Shown here: piece by piece, positions 8,549 to 16,652 of the stretch
How positions within the stretch are numbered: the first letter of the stretch is position 1
Layout of the letters: the number at the start of each line of letters is the position of its first letter
NCBI RefSeq assembly: GCF_001889005.1
Contig: NZ_CP018153.1
Span: 902,501 to 966,500 of the forward strand
Direction: 5' to 3'
Source: Christiangramia salexigens
GTDB taxonomy: Bacteria > Bacteroidota > Bacteroidia > Flavobacteriales > Flavobacteriaceae
DNA: 64,000 nucleotides
Notes under the pieces: model-generated
The model's database searches: none
What the model saw: the letters and a program-made list of their open reading frames with translations, nothing else
Told to the model about the DNA's origin: nothing
Program-made: the position numbers and the translations under genes

Positions 8549-9907
8549 TTAATAGGAATTAAAATAAACGGTCTTTTTATTCACGAATTCATTTATTCCA
8601 TCTTCTGAAAGCTCTCTTCCATAACCTGAAATCTTAGTACCACCAAAAGGTAGCCTAGGATCGCTCTTTACCAGTTCATTCACGAAAACGGCTCCATCCT
8701 CAAACTGAGGAACCAGGCTTTCTGCAAACTCTCTGTCTTCGGTAAATATTGAAACTCCTAATCCAAATTTTGAGCGGTTTACCAGATCCACTGCTTCTGA
8801 ATCCTTTTTAAAGGTAGTGATCCCAATTGCCGGCCCAAAAGTCTCTTCATTGAACATACTCATTTCCGGAGTAACCTTATCCAGAACTGTTGGCTCTAAA
8901 TATGCACCATCTCTTTTACCTCCTAGTAATATTTTTGCGCCTTTTTTAACCGATTCATTTATTTGTTCTTCCAGGTCTTCAGCGAGATCCACTCGGGCTA
9001 AAGTTCCAATAAAGGTATCTTTATCCAGTGGATCACCACTTTTGAGCTCTCTTACCTGCCTTACAAATTCTTCGGTAAATTCGTCAGCAATACTTTCATG
9101 TAAGATGAGTCGTTTTCCTGCGATACAGCTCTGACCCGTATTTTGAAACCTGGCCTGGACACAGGTCTTTACACTTTCTGAAATATTTGCATCCTTAAAT
9201 ACTACCAAAGCATTGCTTCCTCCAAGTTCCAGAACAGACTTTTTAATCTCCTCCCCGGCGGTAGACGCCACAGCAGCTCCTGCAGGTTTACTACCTGTTA
9301 AGGTTACTGCCTTTATTCTTGGATCCCGAATTATATTTTCAATTTTACTACTTCCAATTACCATATTTTGAAAGCAGCCTTCCGGAAATCCGGTTCTTTC
9401 AAACACTTTCTGAATATTATTAGCTGAACGCATTACATTACTGGCATGCTTTAATACTCCAATATTTCCGGCCATTAAAGCCGGTGCAGCAAAACGGAAG
9501 ACCTGCCAAAAAGGATAGTTCCAGGGCATGACTGCCAAAACAACCCCGATAGGTTCATAGCTAACAAAACTCTTTACAGCATCGGTCTTTATAGATTTAT
9601 CTGAAAGATGGTTTTGAGCATTTTCAGCATAATATTCACACACCCAGGCACATTTTTCAATTTCAGCAATAGCCTGTGTAATGGGTTTTCCCATTTCCAA
9701 ACTAATATCCCTTGCATATTCTTCCTTGTTATCCTTCAGTTCTTGTGCTGCCTTTAGGAGTAAAGAGCTACGTTCCTTAAAAGAAGTCTTCCTCCAGCTC
9801 TTAAATCTGGAATCGGCCAATGCGATCTTTTCGTCTATTTCCTTTTTATTGAGTTCCTTGAATTTATCTATTATTTCTCCTGTATAAGGATTACGGGATT
9901 CGATCAT
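8549..9907 (-). CDS. NAD(P)-dependent aldehyde dehydrogenase (succinate-semialdehyde dehydrogenase-like)
   Basis: 452 residues, full-length ALDH fold. Visible motifs: MPWNYPFWQ (oxyanion Asn), the Rossmann TGSKPAG segment, LELGGSNALVV (general-base Glu), NTGQSCIAGKR (nucleophilic Cys) and NEETFGPAIGI plus LPFGGTKISGYGREL near the C-terminus. It oxidises an aldehyde to the acid with NAD(P)+. Overall similarity pattern (short form, GQSCIAGKR) is that of the succinate-semialdehyde/glycine-betaine-type enzymes of Bacteroidetes. No GABA pathway genes are near, so the physiological aldehyde is unknown. Confidence 0.93.
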   Translation of the reverse strand: MIESRNPYTGEIIDKFKELNKKEIDEKIALADSRFKSWRKTSFKERSSLLLKAAQELKDNKEEYARDISLEMGKPITQAIAEIEKCAWVCEYYAENAQNHLSDKSIKTDAVKSFVSYEPIGVVLAVMPWNYPFWQVFRFAAPALMAGNIGVLKHASNVMRSANNIQKVFERTGFPEGCFQNMVIGSSKIENIIRDPRIKAVTLTGSKPAGAAVASTAGEEIKKSVLELGGSNALVVFKDANISESVKTCVQARFQNTGQSCIAGKRLILHESIADEFTEEFVRQVRELKSGDPLDKDTFIGTLARVDLAEDLEEQINESVKKGAKILLGGKRDGAYLEPTVLDKVTPEMSMFNEETFGPAIGITTFKKDSEAVDLVNRSKFGLGVSIFTEDREFAESLVPQFEDGAVFVNELVKSDPRLPFGGTKISGYGRELSEDGINEFVNKKTVYFNSY

Positions 9908-10069
9908 GGTTAAAATAGCTTTTATTTTAAAGATAATAAGATGCGTATTTTTAGCAGGTTGGATTAAGAGAGATTTAACTCCCAGATGTTTATAACCGGT
10001 TTACAAGTAGAAGAAGGGCACAGTAAATGCTGTAAACATATTGGTTATATTTAATAAACAATACCCGCC

Positions 10070-10477
10070 ATGGATCCAAGAGACACAAAATTAATGGAGC
10101 TCAGACCTGAAATTCCTTCTGCAAGAATTTCAGAAAACATGAGCTCAGACGAACGTTTTCAGAATGAAACTTTACGTCCCGTGATTAAGCTTCAGGATAG
10201 TCTACTTGTTGCTGTATTTAGAAACTACATTGCCAAACACAAGAACACATTTTACGACCTTAACCTGGACAGAAGACTGGCTTATATTGAAAATTCGGTC
10301 CAAAAGGATATAAAATTCAGAAATAGTCTGAAAGGAATTATTATTGGACAGTTTAGCCTAAAGGAGTACGAGGGTTACATTAAAAATTCTTCAGCCTTAA
10401 ATAAACGGATGATGAATATTGTAAAGGAAAGGTTACAAAGTAATATCCAGTTATTAGAACGCGATCTGGCGTACTAA
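10070..10477 (+). CDS. Conserved hypothetical protein
   Basis: 135 residues, unrecognised. The N-terminus (MDPRDTKLMELRPEIPSA) is proline-rich and probably extended; from about residue 30 the protein is mostly helical with conserved-looking FQNETLRPVIKLQ and a long amphipathic C-terminal helix. No signal peptide, membrane span or catalytic motif. It ends inside the 3' end of the convergent DUF3307 gene, overlapping by 24 bases, which means either transcript reaching its stop is antisense to the other. The ATG is the only reasonable start. Confidence 0.75.
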   Translation: MDPRDTKLMELRPEIPSARISENMSSDERFQNETLRPVIKLQDSLLVAVFRNYIAKHKNTFYDLNLDRRLAYIENSVQKDIKFRNSLKGIIIGQFSLKEYEGYIKNSSALNKRMMNIVKERLQSNIQLLERDLAY

Positions 10478-11185
10478 AAAGCCAATGATAATAGTGATCG
10501 AAAAACTCATAAGAGTCCCGATCAATACATATTCGGTTTGTTTTCTAGCACCGGTCTCAGATTTATCACTGAATCTAAGGATGGACTTTGCTGCAATTAA
10601 AAAACCAATTGCAGATAAATTATAGGTCAAAATAAAGGTAAGCACCAGGATTCTTTCGAAAATCCCTATAAACCGACCTGCTGCATCTAAACTATTTTTC
10701 TTCAACTCATCCTCTACTTCACTTTGCCATCTCAGCGTTGCTTTTCCTATGAGAAAACCAGCCGGGAATATTACCATTAAATAACCTATAATGATCGCTA
10801 GACTTTCTTTTGACTGAAAAATAGATCCTAAAAATGGTATAACATTCTCAAAATTTGATGTGATATACAGCCAGGCAAATAAGATGGCGAACATATGTAA
10901 TATCTGATCGGACATAAAGATCTTTAAGCTATCACGACTAAATTGTAGTTTCCAGAGATCTGTAAAAAAGTGTGTGAAACTAATAAATATAGCTATATAC
11001 CACCAATCCAGACGCATAAGAAATACAAAGGTCAACAGTCCGGCAATAATTGCATGTATATATAAATACACCGATGAGGCTTTATTACGGCGTTTATTCT
11101 TTACCCAGTTTGTTGGTTGAAAAACAAAATCGGTAAGTATATGAGCCAAAAACAGCTGAAGCAGTACGAGAAGACTATTTTCCAT
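10454..11185 (-). CDS. DUF3307 integral membrane protein
   Basis: 243 residues, about six hydrophobic helices. The opening FLAHILTDFVFQPTNWVKNKR (residues 12-32) is the signature of DUF3307, with further helices to the C-terminus. Function unknown. The gene starts 11 bases inside the end of the upstream SatD-like regulator gene (different frame), so the two are almost surely translated from one message in a coupled way. In many bacteria DUF3307 genes lie beside a SatD-like gene, which suggests they form one functional unit. Confidence 0.85.
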   Translation of the reverse strand: MENSLLVLLQLFLAHILTDFVFQPTNWVKNKRRNKASSVYLYIHAIIAGLLTFVFLMRLDWWYIAIFISFTHFFTDLWKLQFSRDSLKIFMSDQILHMFAILFAWLYITSNFENVIPFLGSIFQSKESLAIIIGYLMVIFPAGFLIGKATLRWQSEVEDELKKNSLDAAGRFIGIFERILVLTFILTYNLSAIGFLIAAKSILRFSDKSETGARKQTEYVLIGTLMSFSITIIIGFLVRQIAF

Positions 11186-11852
11186 CCGAATATTTTTCTG
11201 AAATTAAATTATTAAATCGATCCAGTAATACCGCAATTGCATCCCAACCTGCAGCTTTCTTTCGTTGATTTACAGCAGACTGACTTATTCCAAGTTCTGC
11301 TGCGATCTCGGTCTCTTTCATATCCTTCAACAGGTAGTAAATAACTTCAGCAGATGCAGTGCTCCATTTATCGGCAATGGTATCTAAAAGATATAGCGAT
11401 GCATTAAATTCATCATTAATATATTGATCCGGAGTCTTCAACATGGTCTTTCTTGGCTCATTTTTCATTTCATCAAGGGTTCTTCCCGAAAATTGAAAAG
11501 CCTGTCCATTTGATTCAGAAATCGACTCTCTTCTAAAATCGTAAGTTCCAATCCCTATGGCAAGTCTAAGCTCTGCTTCTTTTCTAAAAGCCTTACTGGA
11601 TTCAATATTTTGGGTGTGCTGTCTATTTACTGCGGTTTTTACCCTAAGCGCTATCTCGAGTGCATATGCAGGGTCTTTAATGATTCCCTGAAAACTATCG
11701 CCCCTGTAGATCTTAAAATCAGGATCGTCTTCATAGTCTCTCTTAATACTTGCAAATTCCCTGTTTAGGGCCATAATAACCTTTTCGAGTAATTCATTTG
11801 AATACCCGGTAGAAGATAAAAGGTCTGCGGAGATTACAGCTATCATACTCAA
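11175..11852 (-). CDS. SatD-like protein with C-terminal helix-turn-helix
   Basis: 225 residues. The N-terminal ~150 residues follow the SatD family layout (ISADLLSSTGYS at the start, FKIYRGDSFQGII, LRLAIGIGTYDF, then GQAFQFSGRTLDEM), which has the look of a degenerate nucleotide-cyclase-like alpha/beta domain. Residues ~160-210 form an HTH with KETEIAAELGISQSAVNQR as recognition unit. This suggests a DNA-binding regulator with a sensor domain; SatD function is not established. It overlaps the DUF3307 gene by 11 bases. Repeated TATAAG/CTTATA half-sites lie just upstream of its ATG (MSMIAV; MIAV two codons in is an alternative). Confidence 0.82.
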   Translation of the reverse strand: MSMIAVISADLLSSTGYSNELLEKVIMALNREFASIKRDYEDDPDFKIYRGDSFQGIIKDPAYALEIALRVKTAVNRQHTQNIESSKAFRKEAELRLAIGIGTYDFRRESISESNGQAFQFSGRTLDEMKNEPRKTMLKTPDQYINDEFNASLYLLDTIADKWSTASAEVIYYLLKDMKETEIAAELGISQSAVNQRKKAAGWDAIAVLLDRFNNLISEKYSDGK

Positions 11853-11853
11853 A

Positions 11854-11912
11854 TATAAGAAAATTAAGTTTAAAACCTTATAATCTTATTATATAAGTCA
11901 ATAAACTTATAT
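11854..11912 (-). promoter_or_regulatory. Cluster of TATAAG half-sites and a 22-bp palindrome before the SatD-like gene
   Basis: A perfect inverted repeat ATATAAGT-CAATAA-ACTTATAT occupies 11891-11912. Its half-site recurs: TATAAG at 11854-11859 and 11892-11897, CTTATA at 11877-11882 and 11906-11911, alternating in orientation. Position right before the start codon suggests an operator for the HTH protein itself. The region is AT-rich, so chance repeats are possible. Confidence 0.45.
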
Positions 11913-12013
11913 TTAATTGATGTGATTTAACCTGATATTAAATATTTCCTAAATCTTCGATAAGACGAAAATGCTTATTTAATTTTAATTCGAATCAAGA
12001 AAATTAAGTTAAC

Positions 12014-12466
12014 ATGATTGCTAGTAAAGAAGAATTATATCTCAAATGTCTGGATACCGTAGACCGCCAGATCAAGAAGTATCAAAATGAAATGGATCAG
12101 ATCAAAGAATCCATGGAAAATAATGATGCACATACAGATTACGATGAAGACGATAGTAAGGGACAGTTATTGGGAGATTTCGAAAAATACGCTGAATACC
12201 TTGATAATTCGAGGAAAATGAAGGAAAAATTAAGCAGGATAGATAAGACCCACTATAGCGAAGTGATCGACTTTGGAAGTGTGGTAGAAACTTCAGATAA
12301 TTATTACTTTATATCTGTAGCCCTCGGTAAAATAACTCTGGATGAAGGCAGTACAGTATATGCTATCTCAACCGACGCTCCAATTTTTAAGGAAATGAAA
12401 GGGAAAAAGGCTGGAGATAAATTTTCATTTAACGATAAGGAACAGGAGATTAAAGAAGTTCATTAA
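12014..12466 (+). CDS. GreA/GreB C-terminal-domain-like protein
   Basis: 150 residues. The first ~75 form a charged helical hairpin (ELYLKCLDTVDRQIKKYQNEMDQI..., then an Asp-rich turn, then EYLDNSRKMKEKL), the rest a beta-rich FKBP-like domain ending in KAGDKFSFNDKEQEIKEV. That is the plan of GreA/GreB transcript-cleavage factors, with a coiled coil that would enter the RNA polymerase secondary channel and Asp/Glu at its tip (AHTDYDEDD). Sequence similarity to true Gre factors is weak, so it may be a Gre-related regulator rather than a cleavage factor. It converges on the PgpH-type gene, three bases apart. Confidence 0.6.
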   Translation: MIASKEELYLKCLDTVDRQIKKYQNEMDQIKESMENNDAHTDYDEDDSKGQLLGDFEKYAEYLDNSRKMKEKLSRIDKTHYSEVIDFGSVVETSDNYYFISVALGKITLDEGSTVYAISTDAPIFKEMKGKKAGDKFSFNDKEQEIKEVH

Positions 12467-12469
12467 TCC

Positions 12470-14521
12470 CTATTCAGGATACTCAATTCGCAGATGGTAA
12501 ATATTCTTAAGTTTTCGCTTAAGGATCTTTTTTACCATCTGTATTTCCTTAAAGGTGATGTTAGAATTAAGGAATTGCCCTTCATCCATTTGCTTATCTA
12601 TTATCTTTTCCACGAAGTTGTCTATGAGTACTGCGGTCGGCTCTTTTAAACTTTTACTGGCAGCTTCAACACTATCACACATCATTAATATTGCCGTTTC
12701 CTTGCTGAAAGGAATTGGACCGGGATATCTGAAATCTTCTGAAGAAGCATTCTCATTAGCTTCTTTTTCCTTTTTATAGAAATAATAAACCGTACTTGTA
12801 CCATGGTGGGTCCTAATGAAATCTATCACCCTGTCTGGCAGATTATTTCGTTTAGCAATTTCAATTCCCTTAATCACATGTTCTATGATGATCTGAGCAC
12901 TTTCACGTGGAGAAAGTTCATCGTGAGAATTCACAGATGTAGTTTGATTTTCAGTAAAATATGTAGGGTTGTGCATCTTCCCTATATCGTGATATAGCGC
13001 TCCCACCCTGGCAAGCATTGCATTTGCATTGATCTCGTTTGCGGCTGCTTCCGCAAGATTAGCCACATTAAGGCTATGGTGAAAGGTGCCCGGAGCCTTT
13101 TCGGCAAGTTCTTTTAATAGCTTCGAATTAGTATCAGACAACTCTAACAAGGACATATCACTTACCATCCCAAATATCTTTTCATAGACATAAATAAGTG
13201 GTTGTACGAATAAGGTTGCGAGACCACCTAAAAGGAAGGTGAGAAAGATTTCCGGTTTCATATCATCTATATTCCCTTCCTGGATCACCGTAAAGGCGAA
13301 ATAAGATATGATATAGACCATGGTGATCTGTCCTACAGAAATAAAAAGATTCGCTCGTTTATATAATTCACTTACGGTTAATATGGTTACAATTCCGGCA
13401 ATGATCTGCAGAAACATATATTCATAACTGTTTGGTACAATAAACCCAAGCAAAAGAACGGTGATCACATGCGTAAACAAACCTAATCTTGCATCAAAAA
13501 AGGCTTTAAGAGTAAGTGGCAGGATACAAAGTGGCACCACATATACATATTCAATGTTAAAATTCACTACCAGGGTAGTGAGCATCACCATGAAGATGAT
13601 ATTAAAGAATATGAAGGTAACTTTCACATTATTTTCAAAGATGCTAATACGGTATTTTCTCATAAAGAGAAGCAACATTAACAATGCTAAAGCCACCAGG
13701 GCACTATAACCGACTATGATCCAGTTATAATTGGTCTGACTCCAAACCTGTGATTCATACTCTGCTTTTAGCGACCGGAGAATATTGTACTTATTCCCCT
13801 CCACTACTTCACCTTTAGCTATGATGCGGCTACCTTGCTCAATAATCCCTCTGGTGTAAGAAATATTGTTGAGCTTGCTTTCAAGTTCCTTTTGAGTAAG
13901 CTCATTATTAAAACTTACATTTGGTTCTACCGAATTAAAAAAGACTTCAAGGAGTTCTGTTTTAAAAGATGAGAAACCAGCATTTTCTATTTCTTCACTT
14001 AAAAAACCTCTTATCTCTCCCTGTTTCAATATTTTGTTATAAGCAACTTCTGAAGCTTCGTTGCCCTTTAAGAGATAAACCAACTGATCTGGATCCAGCC
14101 TGTTGCTTTCCTGTAAAAGTCCAAATTCATAAATTTTCTGAACAGATTCTGCTACAAAGTCATCTATGATAGTTTCATAAACGCTTAAGGTGCTATCGGG
14201 AAATACATTTTCAACTTCTTTAAGAGCATCTTTCTTAACCTCTTTTGTCACTTCTGTATCGAAGCTATAATAAGGTATATGAGAGTTAGTTATATTTTGT
14301 CTTTCGGCAGAGATCTCCTCATCGGTCTTGAGGATAGCAAAATCGAAAGGAGCGTATAAATTTTCATATTGCCAGGGTTTTCCCTTGGGAATATCATACT
14401 TGAATTTGCCTCCTTTTGGAAGGAGGTAAACGATCAATATTGATGTAAGCACAAACAGGAAAACCTTATAAAAAAGCGCCTGGTTTTTATATAGCTTATT
14501 AACGAAATCGCTCATAGACAT
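12470..14521 (-). CDS. PgpH-type 7TM receptor with HD phosphodiesterase domain
   Basis: 683 residues. N-terminal signal-anchor helix (20-37), a large extracytoplasmic 7TMR-HDED domain (about 50-265), seven membrane helices (about 270-455), and a cytoplasmic HD domain with HHSLNVANLAEAAA, ALYHDIGKM and IRTHHGTS metal ligands. This architecture is that of PgpH/YqfF, which degrade cyclic di-AMP to pApA and respond to osmotic or (p)ppGpp signals in Firmicutes; the same role here is inferred. No diadenylate cyclase gene is in the window. ATG at 14519-14521; an ATG two codons in is an alternative. Confidence 0.92.
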   Translation of the reverse strand: MSMSDFVNKLYKNQALFYKVFLFVLTSILIVYLLPKGGKFKYDIPKGKPWQYENLYAPFDFAILKTDEEISAERQNITNSHIPYYSFDTEVTKEVKKDALKEVENVFPDSTLSVYETIIDDFVAESVQKIYEFGLLQESNRLDPDQLVYLLKGNEASEVAYNKILKQGEIRGFLSEEIENAGFSSFKTELLEVFFNSVEPNVSFNNELTQKELESKLNNISYTRGIIEQGSRIIAKGEVVEGNKYNILRSLKAEYESQVWSQTNYNWIIVGYSALVALALLMLLLFMRKYRISIFENNVKVTFIFFNIIFMVMLTTLVVNFNIEYVYVVPLCILPLTLKAFFDARLGLFTHVITVLLLGFIVPNSYEYMFLQIIAGIVTILTVSELYKRANLFISVGQITMVYIISYFAFTVIQEGNIDDMKPEIFLTFLLGGLATLFVQPLIYVYEKIFGMVSDMSLLELSDTNSKLLKELAEKAPGTFHHSLNVANLAEAAANEINANAMLARVGALYHDIGKMHNPTYFTENQTTSVNSHDELSPRESAQIIIEHVIKGIEIAKRNNLPDRVIDFIRTHHGTSTVYYFYKKEKEANENASSEDFRYPGPIPFSKETAILMMCDSVEAASKSLKEPTAVLIDNFVEKIIDKQMDEGQFLNSNITFKEIQMVKKILKRKLKNIYHLRIEYPE

Positions 14522-14628
14522 TCAGGTAAGGCTCAAATGTAATAAAAATAGGCCTGAATAAGCTTAGGTTATTTAATTCCTTATAAAATCACTAACTTCG
14601 CAACACTCGAATTAATTAAACTTAAAAC

Positions 14629-15810
14629 ATGAATAAAGAAGTAGTTATAGTAAGCGCTGCGAGGACTCCAATTGGTAGTTTTCTTGGTAGCTTATCAAGC
14701 ATTCCGGCCACAAAATTAGGTTCTATAGCAATTAAAGGGGCTTTAGAAAAGATCAATCTTAAACCGGAAATGGTGGAAGAAGTTCTTATGGGAAATGTTG
14801 TACAAGCCGGAGTTGGACAAGCTCCAGCCAGACAGGCTTCTCTTGGAGCTGGTATCCCAGATACGGTTCCATGTACTACAGTAAATAAGGTTTGTGCCAG
14901 TGGAATGAAAGCTGTTATGCAGGGAGCACAATCTATTATGCTTGGCGACACCTCTATTGTTGTTGCAGGAGGAATGGAAAATATGAGTTTAATACCTCAT
15001 TATTTACACTTGAGAAATGGTCAGAAATTCGGACCAGCTAGCATGATAGATGGAATGCAAAGAGATGGACTAGTTGATGCCTATGACCATAATGCAATGG
15101 GTGTATGTGCAGATCTATGTGCTGAAGAGCATAATTTTTCAAGAGAAGACCAGGATAAATTTGCCATCCAGTCTTATGAAAGATCAGCAAAGGCATGGAA
15201 AGATGGAAAATTTGATAATGAGGTTGTACCTGTAGAAGTTCCTCAGAGAAAAGGAGATCCTTTAGTAGTAAAAGAGGATGAAGAATTCAAGAATGTGAAA
15301 ATGGAAAAGATCACATCTCTAAGACCTGCTTTCTCCAAAGAAGGAACAGTTACTGCTGCAAATGCTTCTACCATTAATGATGGTGCCGGAGCAGTGATAT
15401 TAATGAGCAAAGAAAAAGCCGATGAGCTTGGTTTAAAACCATTAGCTACAATAAAAAGTTTTGCAGATGCAGCAACAGAGCCAAAATGGTTTACTACAGC
15501 TCCTTCAAAAGCACTGCCTAAAGCTATAGATAAAGCCGGAATCAAATTAGATGATGTAGATTTCTTCGAATTTAATGAGGCATTTTCAGTAGTAGGCCTG
15601 GCCAACATGAAAATTTTAGGTCTTAACGATAAAAATACCAATGTTAACGGAGGTGCTGTTTCTTTAGGTCACCCACTTGGATGTAGCGGAGTAAGAATTC
15701 TAATTACCCTGTTAAGCGTTCTTGAGCAAAACAATGGTAAAATTGGAGCCGCAGCCATTTGTAATGGTGGTGGTGGTGCTTCGGCAATGGTAGTTGAAAG
15801 AAATTCCTAA
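14629..15810 (+). CDS. Acetyl-CoA C-acyltransferase (thiolase)
   Basis: 393 residues, complete thiolase. Cys89 in NKVCASGMKAV is the nucleophile; NEAFSVVGLANMKI, GGAVSLGHPLGCSGVRI (His) and the C-terminal CNGGGGASAMVVE (second Cys) complete the active site. It joins two acetyl-CoA or removes acetyl-CoA from a 3-ketoacyl-CoA. Size and motif spacing fit the biosynthetic (acetoacetyl-CoA) branch, but the choice between this and beta-oxidation cannot be made from sequence. The NlpC/P60-like gene follows after 20 bases, probably on one transcript. Confidence 0.95.
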   Translation: MNKEVVIVSAARTPIGSFLGSLSSIPATKLGSIAIKGALEKINLKPEMVEEVLMGNVVQAGVGQAPARQASLGAGIPDTVPCTTVNKVCASGMKAVMQGAQSIMLGDTSIVVAGGMENMSLIPHYLHLRNGQKFGPASMIDGMQRDGLVDAYDHNAMGVCADLCAEEHNFSREDQDKFAIQSYERSAKAWKDGKFDNEVVPVEVPQRKGDPLVVKEDEEFKNVKMEKITSLRPAFSKEGTVTAANASTINDGAGAVILMSKEKADELGLKPLATIKSFADAATEPKWFTTAPSKALPKAIDKAGIKLDDVDFFEFNEAFSVVGLANMKILGLNDKNTNVNGGAVSLGHPLGCSGVRILITLLSVLEQNNGKIGAAAICNGGGGASAMVVERNS

Positions 15811-15830
15811 AATCGAATAATAAATAGTTA

Positions 15831-16580
15831 ATGCAATACGGAATTTGCCCTCTAAGTATTGTACCACTTAGAGCCTCTGCATCTCACGGAAGTGAAATGA
15901 CATCACAATTATTATACGGGGAACATTTTAAGGTCCTTGAAGAACGTGCTCAATGGAGTCGTATTCGTAATGCATTTGACGATTTTGAAGGATGGATTGA
16001 CAAGAAGCAATTTGTAAAGATAGAAGAAGCCGAATATTATGCTCTACAGGAGGATAATAGCCGGCTTTCTTTAGATCTTATAGATTATGTGACAGACAGC
16101 AATGGCTTACTTATGCCCATTCCTGTTGGATCGGTTCTAAACTATACTTCGCAATTCAATCATAAATTTGAAGGCTATTCGCGAAATACAATAAAGCCGA
16201 AATCTGAAATGATAGATTCTGCTTTGTTATTCCTTAACGCGCCTCAACTAGCCGGAGGTAAAACTCCTTTTGGTTTAGACAATAGTGGGTTTACCCAGAT
16301 GGTTTATAAGTTAAATGGTCACAAGATCCACAGAAGTGCCGTTGAACAAGCCAAACAAGGAGAACCACTAAGTTTTATTGAAGAGTGTGAACCTGGTGAT
16401 CTTGCTTTTTTTGATGATAACGACGGAATTATAAATCATGTTGGTCTAATGATGAAAGATAATTACATTATTCATGTAGACGGCAAAGTTAGAATAGACC
16501 GTATAGACCATTCAGGAATTTTCAATGCTGAATTAAGACGACATACCCATAAATTACGGGTAATTAAAAAGATACTCTAG
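15831..16580 (+). CDS. NlpC/P60 (C40) family protein lacking the catalytic cysteine
   Basis: 249 residues. An N-terminal SH3-like domain (about 1-65, with LYGEHFKVLEERAQWSRIR and GWIDKKQF) is followed by a linker and an NlpC/P60 domain (about 125-245). In the family the nucleophile sits in D-C-S-G-F; here the segment is FGLDNSGFTQMVYK, so Asn151 (codon AAT, 16281-16283) stands at the Cys position. The upstream YxWGG-type substrate motif is also altered (QLAGG, 139-143). His203 (INHVGLMM) and His215 (IIHVDGK) are kept. No signal peptide. The protein looks like an intact but probably non-catalytic binding version of a peptidoglycan or peptide hydrolase. Confidence 0.88.
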   Translation: MQYGICPLSIVPLRASASHGSEMTSQLLYGEHFKVLEERAQWSRIRNAFDDFEGWIDKKQFVKIEEAEYYALQEDNSRLSLDLIDYVTDSNGLLMPIPVGSVLNYTSQFNHKFEGYSRNTIKPKSEMIDSALLFLNAPQLAGGKTPFGLDNSGFTQMVYKLNGHKIHRSAVEQAKQGEPLSFIEECEPGDLAFFDDNDGIINHVGLMMKDNYIIHVDGKVRIDRIDHSGIFNAELRRHTHKLRVIKKIL

Positions 16581-16599
16581 ACGTTAAGTTTAGAGAACA

Positions 16600-16635
16600 A
16601 AAAAGCCCGCTGACTTTCATCAGCGGGCTTTTTTA
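16600..16635. terminator. Bidirectional terminator
   Basis: AAAAAGCCCGCTGA/TCAGCGGGCTTTTTT stem with a 6-base loop between the convergent NlpC/P60-like and TPR genes. Confidence 0.92.
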
Positions 16636-16652
16636 TCTGGCTTTAAATCTTA

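Noticed and set aside
14622..14951. An open frame antisense to the thiolase, and many similar antisense frames in other genes
   Set aside because: They lie wholly inside strong genes, have no promoter or family features, and their codon pattern mirrors the sense gene.
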